DNA from: Dryas octopetala
Lineage: Eukaryota > Streptophyta > Magnoliopsida > Rosales > Rosaceae
Direction of reading: 5' to 3'
Assembly: GCA_963921425.1 (NCBI GenBank)
Contig: OY992833.1
Coordinates: 8,597,738-8,661,737 of the forward strand
DNA length: 64,000 nucleotides
Below, in pieces: positions 33,417 to 44,623 of the stretch. The notes under the pieces were generated by a model, which saw nothing but the letters and a program-made list of their open reading frames with translations, was not told the DNA's origin and made no database searches. Made by a program: the position numbers and the translations under genes. Each line of letters opens with the position of its first letter. Within the stretch, counting starts at the first letter, position 1.

Positions 33417-36292
33417 ACGCCTCTCCTCTCTCTCTCACCCTTCGGCTATTCCTCCCACAAAATAAAGGCTGAACTAAAAACCTAAAACAGAAAAATAAAA
33501 CTAGGAGAAGAGAAGGGAATTTCGGCTGGAGTGTGTAGGTGCAAAAAGTGTTTTCAGGGTTCTGAATGAAGGTGGTTTATATAGAGGAGCCTTCCTTGAG
33601 AGGCAAGGAAGATAAAGCTTGCGGCTGCTAGGGTTTCCCTTTCCTAGTTGCTTGCGGCTTCAGCTAGGGCTAGCTGCATCAGGGCCTTGCGTGTTGGGCT
33701 GCTCCCTTTGGGCTTAAGTGGCTCACGCCTAGCCTAGCTAGGGTCCCTCCTTTGCGCATGGGCTGGTAGTCTTGGGCTTTGGGCTTGCATGTTGGGCTTC
33801 CATGTTGGGCTTCAGTTGCTTGCACAAGATGGGCTAGGGTTTCACTCCATGGGCTTCCATCTTGGGCTTGTCACCTTGGGCTTGCGCATGGCCCCTTGGC
33901 TGCTAGGGTTTGCATGGCATGCATGCGCATGCATGGGCTGCCATCTTCCTCCTTGCGCATGGCCTTTGGGCTGCTAGGGTTTGGGCCCATGCATGTGCAT
34001 GCATGGCCTATCTTGGTTCGGCATCCCTAAGGCCCATGGGCCCTCCACTTTTGACTTCCCATTTTGCCCCTCATTTCCATTTGAATTCAAATTCATTTCT
34101 TCCCTCCATTCATTTCCATGGATGTCCACCACCTTCTGGAAGCTTCTGGAACCCTGAAAAACATTTCCTGGTGCAACTAGGATTCCTTGAAAATGAGAGA
34201 TTCCTTATCCATTTCGACTTCTCGTAATGACCATATTGCCCCTGGGGTCTACTAGTGTCACTAGGACTCATTTCCCTAGTTGGGTTAGGTTTCCTAGTTC
34301 AACCAGGATTTCCTGTTCGAATCAGGATTTCACATTTCTGGCTCCGCAATGATGGTTCTGGACTTGATGTTTCCTAATGTGACTAGGAATCCTCATTTGT
34401 CTAGGATTTCTGCACTTTTCCTGGTTTGACCAGGATTTCACTCGTTTTCCTGGTTTGACCAGGAAATGTCCCAAAATGGCTCCATTTGCTTCTTTTTCTC
34501 ATTTCTGCTTCATTTGACCTGAAAACACAAAAACAAGACAAGAAACACAAAATAGCGAGTTCTAACACTCTAGGTTAAGGAATTAGTATCATAAAGTGAT
34601 GCAAAATGCACACTCATCAGACACTAAACCACAAGTAACAAGGGAATAAGGGATTATTCTTGGTAGTGGGGTTGGGCGACCTCTATAAAGAAATAGTCAA
34701 AGCTTATATGTTGTGCATGTTTGACGTTCTCATAAAACTTAATGACTCCTGCATGGGTAACAGCTGCCTTAGCTTGAACTAGGGAACATGTAAGTTAACT
34801 GGCTAAGGAAGGCCCAAGAAGCTCTTAGTTTATGCATTAGGAGAACAATGGCGAGAAAGTAACTAGCCAAACCTTTTTAGCTGTCAAACTTTAATATGTT
34901 GTGTTCAAATTAACTGTCATTAGCCTTGGATGGTTATTGCATGCTTATCTGATTTGAAACTGAAAACTTAACATTGCAAGATAGAATAAAGTGTGTGTGC
35001 GTGTGGTGATGTGTGCGTGTGTTTCCATCTTCCAAAACCCCCCATTTAGTTATTCTAGTGATTAATTGCATTGATTTATTGTATATTAACCATTCCCTGT
35101 GGGATTGACCTCGTGCTTGTACGCTTTTCTACTGATGCGATTCGTGCACTTGCGAGTAAACTTAGAATGAGATAATTGTTTATTTTGTTCTAAGAAAACA
35201 CATCAACACCCCCCCCCTCTCGCCGGAGCCGACCGTCCACCCTGAGCCCCTCAATTCTTTTTCTCTCTCTCGGCAACACTCCCCTGCACACACCCAGCTC
35301 CACACAAGTCCAGCCCTTCCGGCCTCTTCCAGCCGACGTCGAGTAGCTGACCACTCTTCCTAGCTGCCGGCGCCACCAGCCCAGCCAACCCCAGCCCCAG
35401 TTGCAGCAAACAGCTCAGAAACGAGCGAAAAGGCAGCCGGCAACTCTTTCAAAATCCGGCCAGATTTCCACCCCATTTTCCACGAAATTTTGGGGGTTTT
35501 TCCTCTCTAGGTAATGGGCTCCCTTTCCCTTTAAATTGCTGTTTAAAAACTTGAGAAATCAGAGTTTGATTTTTAAGCATTTGAGACCATTTCGGGTTTC
35601 TTAAGAAATTCGATGTTGGGGGAGTATTCTTCATGGGTTTGAGATGATTTTCACTCTAGGAACTTTAAATTTAGGATTAAGATCCTAATTTTGAGAAAAT
35701 GGGAATGGAGAAAAATTTGCTTAACCTAGTAGGATTAGATTGGGTTATAGAAGTATATAGAGGAATATTCAAGTTGTTGAAGGCGTCGTATGATGGGTGA
35801 ATTAAAACGAGACCAAGAAATCAAGAGAAGAACACTTAGATTCACTTCCACACTTTAATCTTCATTCTATACCAAGTTTAATTTATGTTTTGTATTCTTG
35901 GTTGTTTTAGGCGACGCTCCCGAGACTAGAGGTGATCCATCCGGAGGCTGACACTAGGCCCCAATATTGTGAGTGGATTTTCTTTTGCTTGCAAAGTTTA
36001 TGGGTTTTATGGTTTTTATATTACTTTTGAAATTTTGAGTTAAATAATGAAATAATGAATTGAGTAAAGTTTGTTTTGCATTAATAAATTTTAAATAGAT
36101 TGAATTATTTGCCATGTTGATCTAAGGGTTATCAAATATTTAAACAAACTATTTAATATGCCGTCTAAGTACCCACCGGTTATTAAGTAGGTCTTTGGGA
36201 CCCATCACGGCACACACATAGGCTTTGGGCCGTGTGCCGGGATGCCTCGCCCTTTGGGGGTAGTCTACGTGCACGTACGACACTTTGGCTTA

Positions 36293-36415
36293 TTGTACGA
36301 CGGCGATTCGACGGTACAAGGGCCACCGTATGTCCACTTGTATGACGGCGATTCGACGGTACAAGGGACACCGTAAGTCCACTCGCATGACGGCGTTGCG
36401 ACGGTGCGGGTGGAA
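36293..36415 (+). repeat. 45-bp minisatellite in T2
   Basis: Two full units start at 36293 and 36338 and a diverged third at 36383. Each contains ACGACGGCGATTCGACGG (TGACGGCG in the later ones). The upstream flank, GATGCCTCGCCCTTTGGGGG then ACGTGCACGTACGAC, matches the flank of the T1 minisatellite (reverse strand of about 1770-1810), although the repeat units differ. Confidence 0.85.
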
Positions 36416-39400
36416 AGTTATGAAGACGGTCCACTAGGTGCGACGGTCTTGTACGGTACCAATGTGGAGCCCGTCAAATGGGTACTTATATGGCCAACGT
36501 TATTTCTAAAAACTTTATTTGATAAAAATATTTTTAGTTATTATTTTTATCAGTTCAAAGCATATTTTAAAATGGGGGAAATCTATTGTGTTTGTGAAAT
36601 TGAGAATATTAATAAAATGTTCTACTTTATTAACTTTGTTATCTTTTGACTTGTTCATCCACTCACTGAGCCTTTCTCACCGTGAGTCATTTTTTTTATG
36701 TTTTAATGGTTCCCCCAGGTGGAAGCGGCAGCCAGTCACAATTTTCTCGTCGAGGCGGGCTTTCTCTTCTCATTGTATAGTGTAGGATTTCCTGTAAACC
36801 TTATCTTGTAGTTTGGCTCTGATGTTTGGTTGTAACCTTATAAAATTGTAAACTTTATGTTGGGTCGGAGACCCAAATTGGTTGTGGTAGGGAAGTTGAA
36901 AACTTAGAAGTGTGTTTTGACAGGTTATAAAATTTTGGGTTAGTCCATTTTCAGGGGAGGTTCTGCCGAATTTTCGGTAGGATTTTCCTTGATTTTGGAT
37001 CCCGCAGGACCTCTCCGGGTTCAAGGCGGAAATCCGGGGGCGGTCCTGTCATTAAGTGAATTTCTTGCTCCTTAAGACTTCTCATTTTCGGCCAAAAGTG
37101 GGCCTTGGGCTGATTTGGGCTCTTTTTTGGCGTAACTTATTTTCAGCTCGCGGAACTGCTGCGCTACCTCCACTAAAATGGCCATATCTTGGGCTAGAAA
37201 ACTCGGAATTGAAATCCGTAAAATTCCCTACGAAGATAACATCCGTATCTTTCCAACCATATATGTAATGCTACCTGGTTCTCTCTGGAGAATTACAGAA
37301 TAGCTGTCGAAATTGGTGCTCTATTTTTCAGGGTTTTGACTTCTTTTTCAGCTAGGATTCCTTGGGCTTTCTCTTTGCATGGTGTGGTGGACTTGGGCTG
37401 CTATGTTTAGGCGCATGGGCTTGCATGGGATGCATGGCATGCGCATGGCTGTATGACTTGGGCTCTTGGACCTTGGAATGGCACAACTTGGGCTTCCTCC
37501 AATTGGGCTTGCAATAGGCGCATGGCCTTGGTCCTTTGGGCTAGGGTTATGCGCATGGCCCATAGTGCATGGGCTGCATGTGTAGTCCATGTCATGTGAT
37601 GATGTAGCACGGTTGACCATTGACTTTGACCTTTGACTTTGACCAAAAGTCAACCTTGACCAAAAAGATTCCTCAAAAGATTATGTCTGAGATTCTCTAA
37701 AGATTCCTTCCAGATTCCAGATCCTTCTAGCCGATTCCCTCAAGATTCTTTTTCCCATTTCTTACATTTTTAGCTCAAAATAGCCTCATTTAGCTTCTTT
37801 CTCCAACATTGCTTCATTTAACCTAAAAACACAAAAACAAGACAACAGACACAAAAGTATCGAGTTCTAACACTCTAGGTTAGGGATTTAGTATCATAAA
37901 ATAACGTAAAATGAACACTCATCAGACTCAAGATGCTTAACATAATTAAAATGACGGAATTTCATGAAATTCTTTTGAAAGGTCAAAGTTCACTCACATA
38001 TATTATTTCTAAATCCAACTTAATTAACCAAAATAAAAACACAATTTTCATAAATCATTTAAGGAACAAGGTCCACTCACAGAGATAGTCCTAGCTTTGA
38101 TCCTCCGCCGGATCGTCACGAGTCACCGCCGTGTCGCCTAGAGAATAACAATTAAAGAAATAAAATTAGTTCCGACTCAAGACACTTAAATGTAAAAGTG
38201 TACTCAACTTAACGTCACACTCGACTCTCGTTCTAACTCTACGGTTCACAGCATCCACGCGTAGATCCAAAACACCTACGTAAAGACTCCGAAAGTTCTC
38301 AGACTCAGACCACGATGCCTAAGCATCCAAAATCAACCGCAAACTTAACAGAAAATCTGTCCAAGGCTTACTTTGATCGTAAACTTCGTCTTAGGGTAAC
38401 AATGGTATCAACAAGTCTCACATTTTAATCCTAAACACTTCGGTTTCTCCAACCACATCCAATGTAGTCAAGGTCAAAAACCCACTCCACCATTTCCTTA
38501 AAAAATCATCCTACATTCACTCAAATACAGTGGGGGTTCGAATCCCCTTGTGTGCCGCCCAAAGTGACTGTCCCAAATAAGAATTTTATCCAAAAATATC
38601 AAATTCCTCAAATCCAAACAACCCTTAAATCTTAAGCAACAAATGGGGTCCCTAGAGATATAATTTTTTTTTAAGAAAAACATCAAGAATAACTTCCAAA
38701 TCAAAAAACCCAAGAGAAACCAAAATGACAACAACATTCTCAAATTTCAAGTTTCTAAACACTCCAAATTAATCAATCAAATTGTAGGGATAAGATTGTC
38801 CATACCTAGAGGAGAAAAACCCACAAAAATCTTGGAGATTAGAGTGAAAACTGGTCAGAATTTTAGAGGAGAAGCCGGTGGCCAGTGGAGCTCTTTCAGA
38901 CAACAACCGTGCACAGGGGGTGGCTGGGTTGGCAGGAGGAGGGACGGGCTGAGTTGATCGGCACACGGGGGAGGTCGCCGGTGGTCAGGGTCGATGGAAA
39001 AGTCGCCGAAAGTGGCTGGGTTGGTCGCGCACAGAGGAAAGGGGAAGTGAGAGAACACGGGGCGAGAGAGAGAATGAGGAGAGAGTGTGAGCTCGTGAGG
39101 GTGGCCGGCGCCTAGGGTGTACGCCGGTAAGCTTAGGTCAAAGGGGGGAGGTCGACGGCGGGCTGGGTGGTGGTGGTGGTCGGTTGGTGTAGGGCTGGTT
39201 GCGAGGGAGGAGAAAACCGGGAGAGAGAGAAATAAAGGGGGAAAGAATGTTCTAGAGAGAGAGAGAAAATCCCTTAAAAATCTGATTTAAAATTTTTAAA
39301 ACCCAATTTGTTAATTTTACGAAACTGCCCCTCGTTTCAAATGTCCATATCTCTCAAACCGTAACTCAAAACGACGCGTGCTACGTGTCTACAAACTCGT

Positions 39401-39650
39401 GGACTCGAAACCTTTCCAACGGACCTAAAGTCAAAATCAAAAGCCCATTTATTTTAAAAGTCAACTTTGGGTCAAGCCCAAATTAAAACAAAAATAAAAA
39501 TAAATAAAAATTTTAAATCCAAACCCTTTTTATTTTTCAAATAAATCCCAAAATCTTTAAAATACAAATTCCACATCCTTTAAAAACCTCTTAAAAACAT
39601 AGTTAAATAAAAATTTAAATTCTAGTTGAAATTTGGGTCGGGTCGTTATA

Positions 39651-40370
39651 ATAAAGTGACATTTTTCCCAATTAAGTACTAAATTGGCTTCTTGACATCT
39701 TTTTAGAACTAGAGACAGATTATCCAGACATGTATCAAAAGAAGAACAAAAAACAGAGAAGTCATCCATAAATACCTCAATGATTCGTTCCATCATATCA
39801 GAAAAAATAGACATCATGCACCTCTGAAATGTTGCGAGCGCATTACACAATCTAAACGGCATCCTCCTATAAGCAGATGTACCAAATGGACATGTGAACG
39901 TGGTCTTCTCTCTATCCTCGGGTGCAATAGCAATCTGATTGTACCCACTATAACCATCCAAAAAGCAATAGTGACTATGGCCAGCCAACCTTTCTAACAT
40001 CTGGTCAATAAATGGCAAAGGAAAATGATCCTTTCTTGTTGTGGTGTTAAGTTTCCGATAGTCAATACAAACACGCCAATCGGTTTGTGTCCTTTGCGAA
40101 ACCAACTCATTATGCTCATTTCTTCACCACAGTAATACCACTTTTCTTTGGCACCACTTGAACAGGACTAACCCACTTTGAATCACTAATACGATAAATA
40201 ATACCAACATCCAACAATTTGATTACCTCATTACACACAACTTCCCTCAGAGTTGGATTCAGTCTTCTTTGGGCATCGCGGGTAGGCTGAGATTCCTCCT
40301 CAAGCAAAATCCTATGCATACACACTGTGAGTGAGATCCCCTTGATATCGGCTATGGTCCATCCCAATGC
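39651..40370 (-). pseudogene. H0 pol fragment: reverse transcriptase, first half
   Basis: Read downward from 40370, this starts in the stretch before RT (LGWTIADIKGIS), then MHRILLEEES and KWVSPVQVVPKKSG. One extra T near 40120 shifts the frame. It then continues with CIDYRKLN, FLDGYSGYNQI and FMDDFSVF (about 39770) to NWEKCHF at the T1 boundary. It joins the 1-799 fragment across T1. It is the same lineage as B1 RT, with several substitutions. Confidence 0.88.
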
Positions 40371-42701
40371 TGATGAGTGTGCATTTTGCATCACTTTATG
40401 ATACTAATTCCTTAACCTAGAGTGTTAGAACTCGATATTTTGTGTTTCTTGTCTTGTTTTTGTGTTTTCAGGTCAAATGAAGCAGAAATGAGAAAAAGAA
40501 GCAAATGGAGCCATTTTAGGACATTTCCTGGTCAAGCCAGGAAAACGAGTGAAATCCTGGTCAAACCAGGAAAAGTGCAGAAATCCTAGTCGAATGAGGA
40601 TTCCTAGTCACACTAGGAAACATCAAGTTCAGAACCATCATTGCAGAGCCAGAAATGTGAAATCCTGATTCGAACAGAAAATTCTGGTTGAACTAGGAAA
40701 CCTAACCCAACTAGGGAAAAGAGTCCTAATGACACTAGAAGACCCCAGGGGCAATATGGTCATTACGAGAAGTCGAAATGGATAAGGAATCCTTCATTTT
40801 CAAGGAATCCTACAGGAAATGTTGGTCACAGTCAACTCTACAAAGTCAAGGTTCCAGAAGCTTCTAGAAGGTGGTGGACATCCATGGAAATGAATGGAGG
40901 GAAGAAACGAATTTGAATTCAAATGGAAATGAGGGGCAAAATGGGAAGTCAAAAGTCAAGGGCCCATGGGCCTAAGGGATGCCGAACCAAGATGGGCCAT
41001 GTATGCACATGCATGGGCCCAAACCCTAGCAGCCCAAAGACCATGCGTAAGGAGCAAGATGGCAGCCCATGCATGCGCATGCATGCCATGCAAACCCTAG
41101 CAGCCAAGGAGCCCATGCGCAAGCCCAAGATGCAAGCCCAAGGTGGAAGCCCATGGAGTGAAACCCTAGCCCATTTTGTGCAAGCCACTGAAGCCCAACA
41201 TGCAAGCCCAAAGCCCAAGACCAGCAGCCCATGCGCAAGTTAGGAACCCTAGCTAGGCTAGGCGTGAATTACTTAAGCCCAAGGAGCAGCCCATGCCGCA
41301 AGGCCTGATGCACCCTAACCCTAGCTGCTGCCACAAGTTACCTTCTCCTTGCCTCTCAAGGATTTCACCTCTATAAATATATCATGTACTTCAGAACCAG
41401 AGAGCCTCTTCCCTCCTCCTAGTTTAATTTTAAGTTTGTAGGTTTTTATTTTCAGAAGTTAGAAAAAGTGAGAGAGAGCCGAATTCAGAGGGATTTAGAG
41501 AGAGAAGGTGGCGTGACAAGTGAGAGAGAGAAGGACCAGCCTGCTGCCGCAAGCCCTAGCTCACCTTGCCGTGAGTTCCTCCTGCTTGCTAGGTGCCTCC
41601 TTCTTCCTCTCTCCTTGCCGCAGCCACCCTAGTGTTTGCATCTCTGATTTTGTTTCTTTTTCGTTCTAGTTTTCTATTTTATTGTTGGTTTATGCTACTG
41701 AAATTAATTAGTTTATGATTCTGATTTTATTTAATGCATGGTTCTGATTTCATTTGGTTTATGCAATTTAATTTAGTTGTTTAGTTTATGTTTTTAAGTT
41801 TGTTTACTTTGTGTTTCTGATTTCTTTTGCAAGCATGAATTGGGACTTTGTTTATTGTTTATGTTTTGTTTTATTTAATTTAATTATGTAGGTTAGTTAT
41901 TCTATCTTGCATGTTAGTCGTAGGTCGATTAATGGATTTGCATGTTCTAACAAATCGTTTATCCGTCTCTTGGTCTGTTAGTTTGATGTTTGCATGTATT
42001 AAATTTCCACTATCTATTAGAACCCGTCACTAGTTGTTTGCATCCTTTGACTAGCCACCTTAGGGTAATTGCATCTAGTTTATTTGTTAGGTTTAGCTGT
42101 GAAATAGTCAAAGACACTAAACCACAAGTAACAAGGGAATAAGGGATTATTCTTGGTAGTGGGGTTGGGCGACCTCTATAAGAAAATAGTCAAAGCTTAT
42201 ATGTTGTGCATGTTTGACGTTCTCATAAAACTTAATGACTCCTGCATGGGTAACAGCTGCCTTAGCTTAAACTAGAGAACATGTAGGTTAACTGGCTAAG
42301 GAAGGCCCAATAAGCTCTTAGTTTATGCATTAGGAGAACAATTGCGAGAAAGTAACTAGCCAAACCTTTTTAGCAGTCAAACTTTAATATGTTTGTGTTC
42401 AAATTAACTGTCATTAACCTTGGATGGTTATTGCATGCTTATCTGATTTGAAACCGAAAACTTAACATTGCAAGATAGAATAAAGGGTGTGTGCGTGTGG
42501 TGATGTGTGCGTGTGTTTCCATCTTCCAAAACCCCCCATTTAGTTATTATAGTGATTAATTACATTCATTTGTTGTTTATTAACCATTCCCTGTGGGATC
42601 GACCTTGTGCTTGTACGCTTTGCTACTGATGCGATTCGTGCACTTGCGAGTAAACTTAGAATGAGATAATTGTTTATTTTGTTCTAAGAAAACATTCAAC
42701 A
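40371..42701 (+). mobile_element. A4: solo type-A LTR in H0 pol
   Basis: 2331 bp, TGATGAGTGTGC to AACATTCAACA, with exact TSD AATGC (40366-40370 and 42702-42706). It contains the palindrome array (with TCCTGGTCAAGCCAGGA, one arm changed, near 40526), the TGGGCC/AAACCCTA/CATGCATG block and a TATA box TATAAATA at 41372. No second LTR or internal region is present, so an element was lost by LTR recombination or only this LTR remains. Confidence 0.93.
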
Positions 42702-42706
42702 AATGC

Positions 42707-42892
42707 TAACCGATTTTCTTTCAAGATTCTCAAGTGTCTTTCTTCCTTACTTGCATTCAAATTAGCTACAATAATTAAAGGCAATGTCTCATTTTCTCCC
42801 AAGAATGCATATTTAAAATGCTCAGGTAATGGCTTCGGCTCCAATTTAGGTGCTTGCTCAATGGAAGGAAGCGGCTTAGGATTAGTGGATAC
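42707..42892 (-). pseudogene. H0 fragment: linker between protease and RT
   Basis: The reverse complement matches B1 about 26660-26840 (EQAPKLELKPLPEHLKYAFLGENETLP region). It ends abruptly at 42892 next to C2. The following roughly 200 bp of linker found in B1 are absent on the far side at 49105, so H0 suffered a deletion at this junction. Confidence 0.75.
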
Positions 42893-44622
42893 TGTTTTGC
42901 TCCTTTTTGTACAACTTGTTTTACTTGGAATTTAGAAACGAATACCAAGTTGTAGCTCGCAAGTATACGAATCGCTCATGTAAGCATAGCGTATAAGTAC
43001 GAGGTCGATCCCACGAGGAATAGGTAAATACACATCAAACCAATTCAACTTACCAACTAGAATCACCAAACACACACACACGGCAGAGGGGGTTTGTAGA
43101 TTGTTAAACACACACACACCACATACACACACACACACACACACAATTGCAATGCTAAGAATTCAGAATCCACACCAATTGATAAAAATACAACCAAGCA
43201 ATTCAAGATAATGCATAAATGTAATAAAGTTTACCAGCCGAAGGCCTTCTTGAGGACACTCCTAACTATTGTTCTCCTTATGCATATACTAAGAGCTTCT
43301 TGGGCCTCCCCTAGTCAATTAACTTGCATGTTCCCTAGTGCTAAGCTAAGGCAGTTGTTACCCATGCAAGAGTCATTAAGTTTTGTGAAAACGATAAACA
43401 CATAGCGCATAGCTCCAAATTAATGTACTGTATGTCATATATGATACCTTTTCTCATGAGTATTATCTTAGGATACCCACTTGTTGCCTACTGAAACTAT
43501 CATCCTTTCGAGCTTGTTTAGTTCCACAACATAAATCTAGATGCATGCAACCTAAGGTGATCAGTCAAAGATGCGAAACAAATAGAGTCAATTTTACTAG
43601 AGATCAAGGACTTACTACATACATCAAATTAAATCACAAGTGTCACCATTGCATAACTCACAATTAAAGTTTCATCATCCAACTTAGCAAAGCAATAAAA
43701 AAACTTAAAACATAATAATAAAGAAAATAAGAGATCTAACTTCCATTATAATAATTAAATCCACAATGAAAGCAAGAACACGCTAATTAATTAAAGAAAA
43801 AGAAGAAAATCAAAAGAAAAACAAAGAACATCACAAGAGGGTGGCAGCGGCACAAGAGAGAAGAAGAGGAGAGACATAGCAGCAAGGAGGCTCACGGCAA
43901 AGGTCAGCTAGGGCTGCGGCACATGGTCTCTCATTCTCCCTCAAGTGGCGCCACCCTCTCACTCTCTCTCTCTGAAATTCGGCCTCCCCCTCTCTCTCTG
44001 AATTCTGAAAAAATAAAAATATGGGAACCCCAAACAATGAGAGAGTAAGATATATTTATAGAGGTGAGGTGAGGATTCCTTGGGAGGCAAGGAGAAGACA
44101 AGGTGCGGCTAGGGTTTCATTAAAAGAACATGGGCTCAAGTGAATTTCTTGCTCCTTAAGACTTCTAATTTTCGGCCAAAAGTGGGCATTGGGCTGATTT
44201 GGGCTCTTTTTGAGCGTAGCTTATTTTCAGCTCGCGGAACTGCTGCGCTACCTCCACTAAAATGGCCATATCTTGAGCTAGAAAACTCGGAATCGAAATC
44301 CGTAAAATTCCCTGCCAAGCTAACATCCGTATCTTTCCAACCATATATGGCATGCTACCTAGTTCTCTTTGGAGAATTACAGAATTGCTGTCGAAATTGG
44401 TGCTCTATTTTCCAGGGTTTTGACTTCTTTTTCAGCTAGGATTCCTTGGGCTTTCCCTTTGCATGGTGTGATGGACTTGGGCTGCTAGGTTTAGGTGCAT
44501 GGGCTCGCATGGGATGCATGGCTTGCGCATGGCTGTATGACTTGGGCTCTTGGACCTTGAAATGGCACAACTTGGGCTTCCTCCAATTGGGCTTGCAATA
44601 GGCGCATGGCCTTGGTCCTTTG
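42893..44622 (-). mobile_element. C2: truncated type-C LTR, minus strand
   Basis: This opens TGTTTTGCTCCTTTTTGTAC (C1 has TGTTGCTCC), followed by sequence colinear with C1, and breaks off at CCTTTGGG (44622) without the LTR start. It contains an AC-repeat tract (about 43110-43145) and runs uninterrupted through the site where T2 sits in C1 (near 44137). It abuts C3 head to head with no TSD. Confidence 0.8.
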
Positions 44623-44623
44623 G

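Larger units (their letters stand above)
12535..34619 (-). mobile_element. A3: solo type-A LTR, minus strand, inside E1's 3' LTR
   Basis: The LTR sequence is 12535-13797 plus 33422-34619, reading TGTTGATGTG...CACTCATCA on the plus strand. The TSD GACAC is exact. It is a type-A LTR inserted in reverse into another type-A LTR, so 10741-13797 and 33422-35208 form large inverted repeats. The TATA and palindrome regions lie in its 33422-34619 part. B1 interrupts it in the R-U5 leader. No internal region remains, implying LTR-LTR recombination after insertion. Confidence 0.9.
4025..35208 (+). mobile_element. E1: non-autonomous Athila-like gag-protease element (two LTRs)
   Basis: E1 consists of a 5' LTR (4025-6401), a tRNA-Asp primer site (6408), a broken gag-protease frame (6586-8713), a noncoding 3' region, a polypurine tract (10726-10740) and a 3' LTR (10741-12534 plus 34625-35208). 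Without the nested insertions it is about 9.1 kb. The flanks carry C-runs (4020-4024 and 35209 on) consistent with TSD CCCCC, though the homopolymer weakens that evidence. The first base pair is TA rather than TG. There is no RT, RNase H or integrase, so it is non-autonomous. By eye its LTRs differ more from each other than those of the inner elements B1 and A2, as nesting order requires. Confidence 0.9.
10741..35208 (+). repeat. E1 3' LTR (type A), split by A3
   Basis: The LTR sequence is 10741-12534 plus 34625-35208. It follows the polypurine tract and ends CATCAACA at the C-run of T2. A3 entered after GACAC (12530-12534), which is repeated at 34620-34624. The two parts join without loss at a point where other type-A LTRs read GACACTAAACC. 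Confidence 0.9.
3470..37051 (+). mobile_element. T2: solo Tekay/Del-like LTR, plus strand, interrupted by E1
   Basis: The LTR sequence is 3470-4024 plus 35214-37051, about 2.4 kb. It begins TGTAATGACCCGACCC and ends GGGGGCGGTCCTGTCA, so it has TG...CA ends. The exact TSD TTAAG is at 3465-3469 and 37052-37056. It contains a (TC)n tract, a TATA box and, further 3', a 45-bp minisatellite. Its last 250 bp resemble the matching part of T1, so T1 and T2 belong to related families. No coding region is present. The clade name is inference from the LTR ends. Confidence 0.85.
2226..37924 (-). mobile_element. C1: solo type-C LTR, minus strand, interrupted by T2
   Basis: The LTR sequence is 2226-3469 plus 37057-37924. 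On the plus strand it opens TGTTGCTCCTTTTTGTAC and closes CACTCATCA, the reverse of an Athila-type LTR (TGATGAGTG...GGAGCAACA). The TSD GACTC is exact at 2221-2225 and 37925-37929. The paralogous copy C2 near 44137 runs straight through the point where T2 inserted here, giving an empty-site control. The 3' half contains the module shared with LTR types A and B (CGAGGTCGATCCCACG near 2331 in reverse). A TATA box (TATAAATA) lies on the minus strand at 3382-3389. No internal region or second LTR is seen. Confidence 0.88.
800..39650 (-). mobile_element. T1: Tekay/Del-like LTR, probably solo, minus strand, interrupted by C1
   Basis: The LTR sequence is 800-2225 plus 37930-39650, about 3.1 kb after removing the inner nest. 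On the minus strand it begins TATAACGACCCGACCC (39650 downward) and ends GGGGGCGGTCCTGTCA (at 800). T2 has nearly the same ends, TGTAATGACCCGACCC and GGGGGCGGTCCTGTCA. The host RT sequence resumes exactly on either side. ATAA is repeated at 796-799 and 39651-39654; a 5-bp TSD would need one change, and the terminal TG has decayed to TA. Only one LTR and no internal coding region is seen, so it looks like a solo LTR. Assignment to the Tekay/Del chromoviruses rests on LTR ends and length alone and is inference. Confidence 0.72.

Noticed and set aside
33422-35208. An independent element between 33422 and 35208
   Set aside because: The duplications ACGCC and GACAC show it is simply the remainder of A3 and then of E1's 3' LTR.
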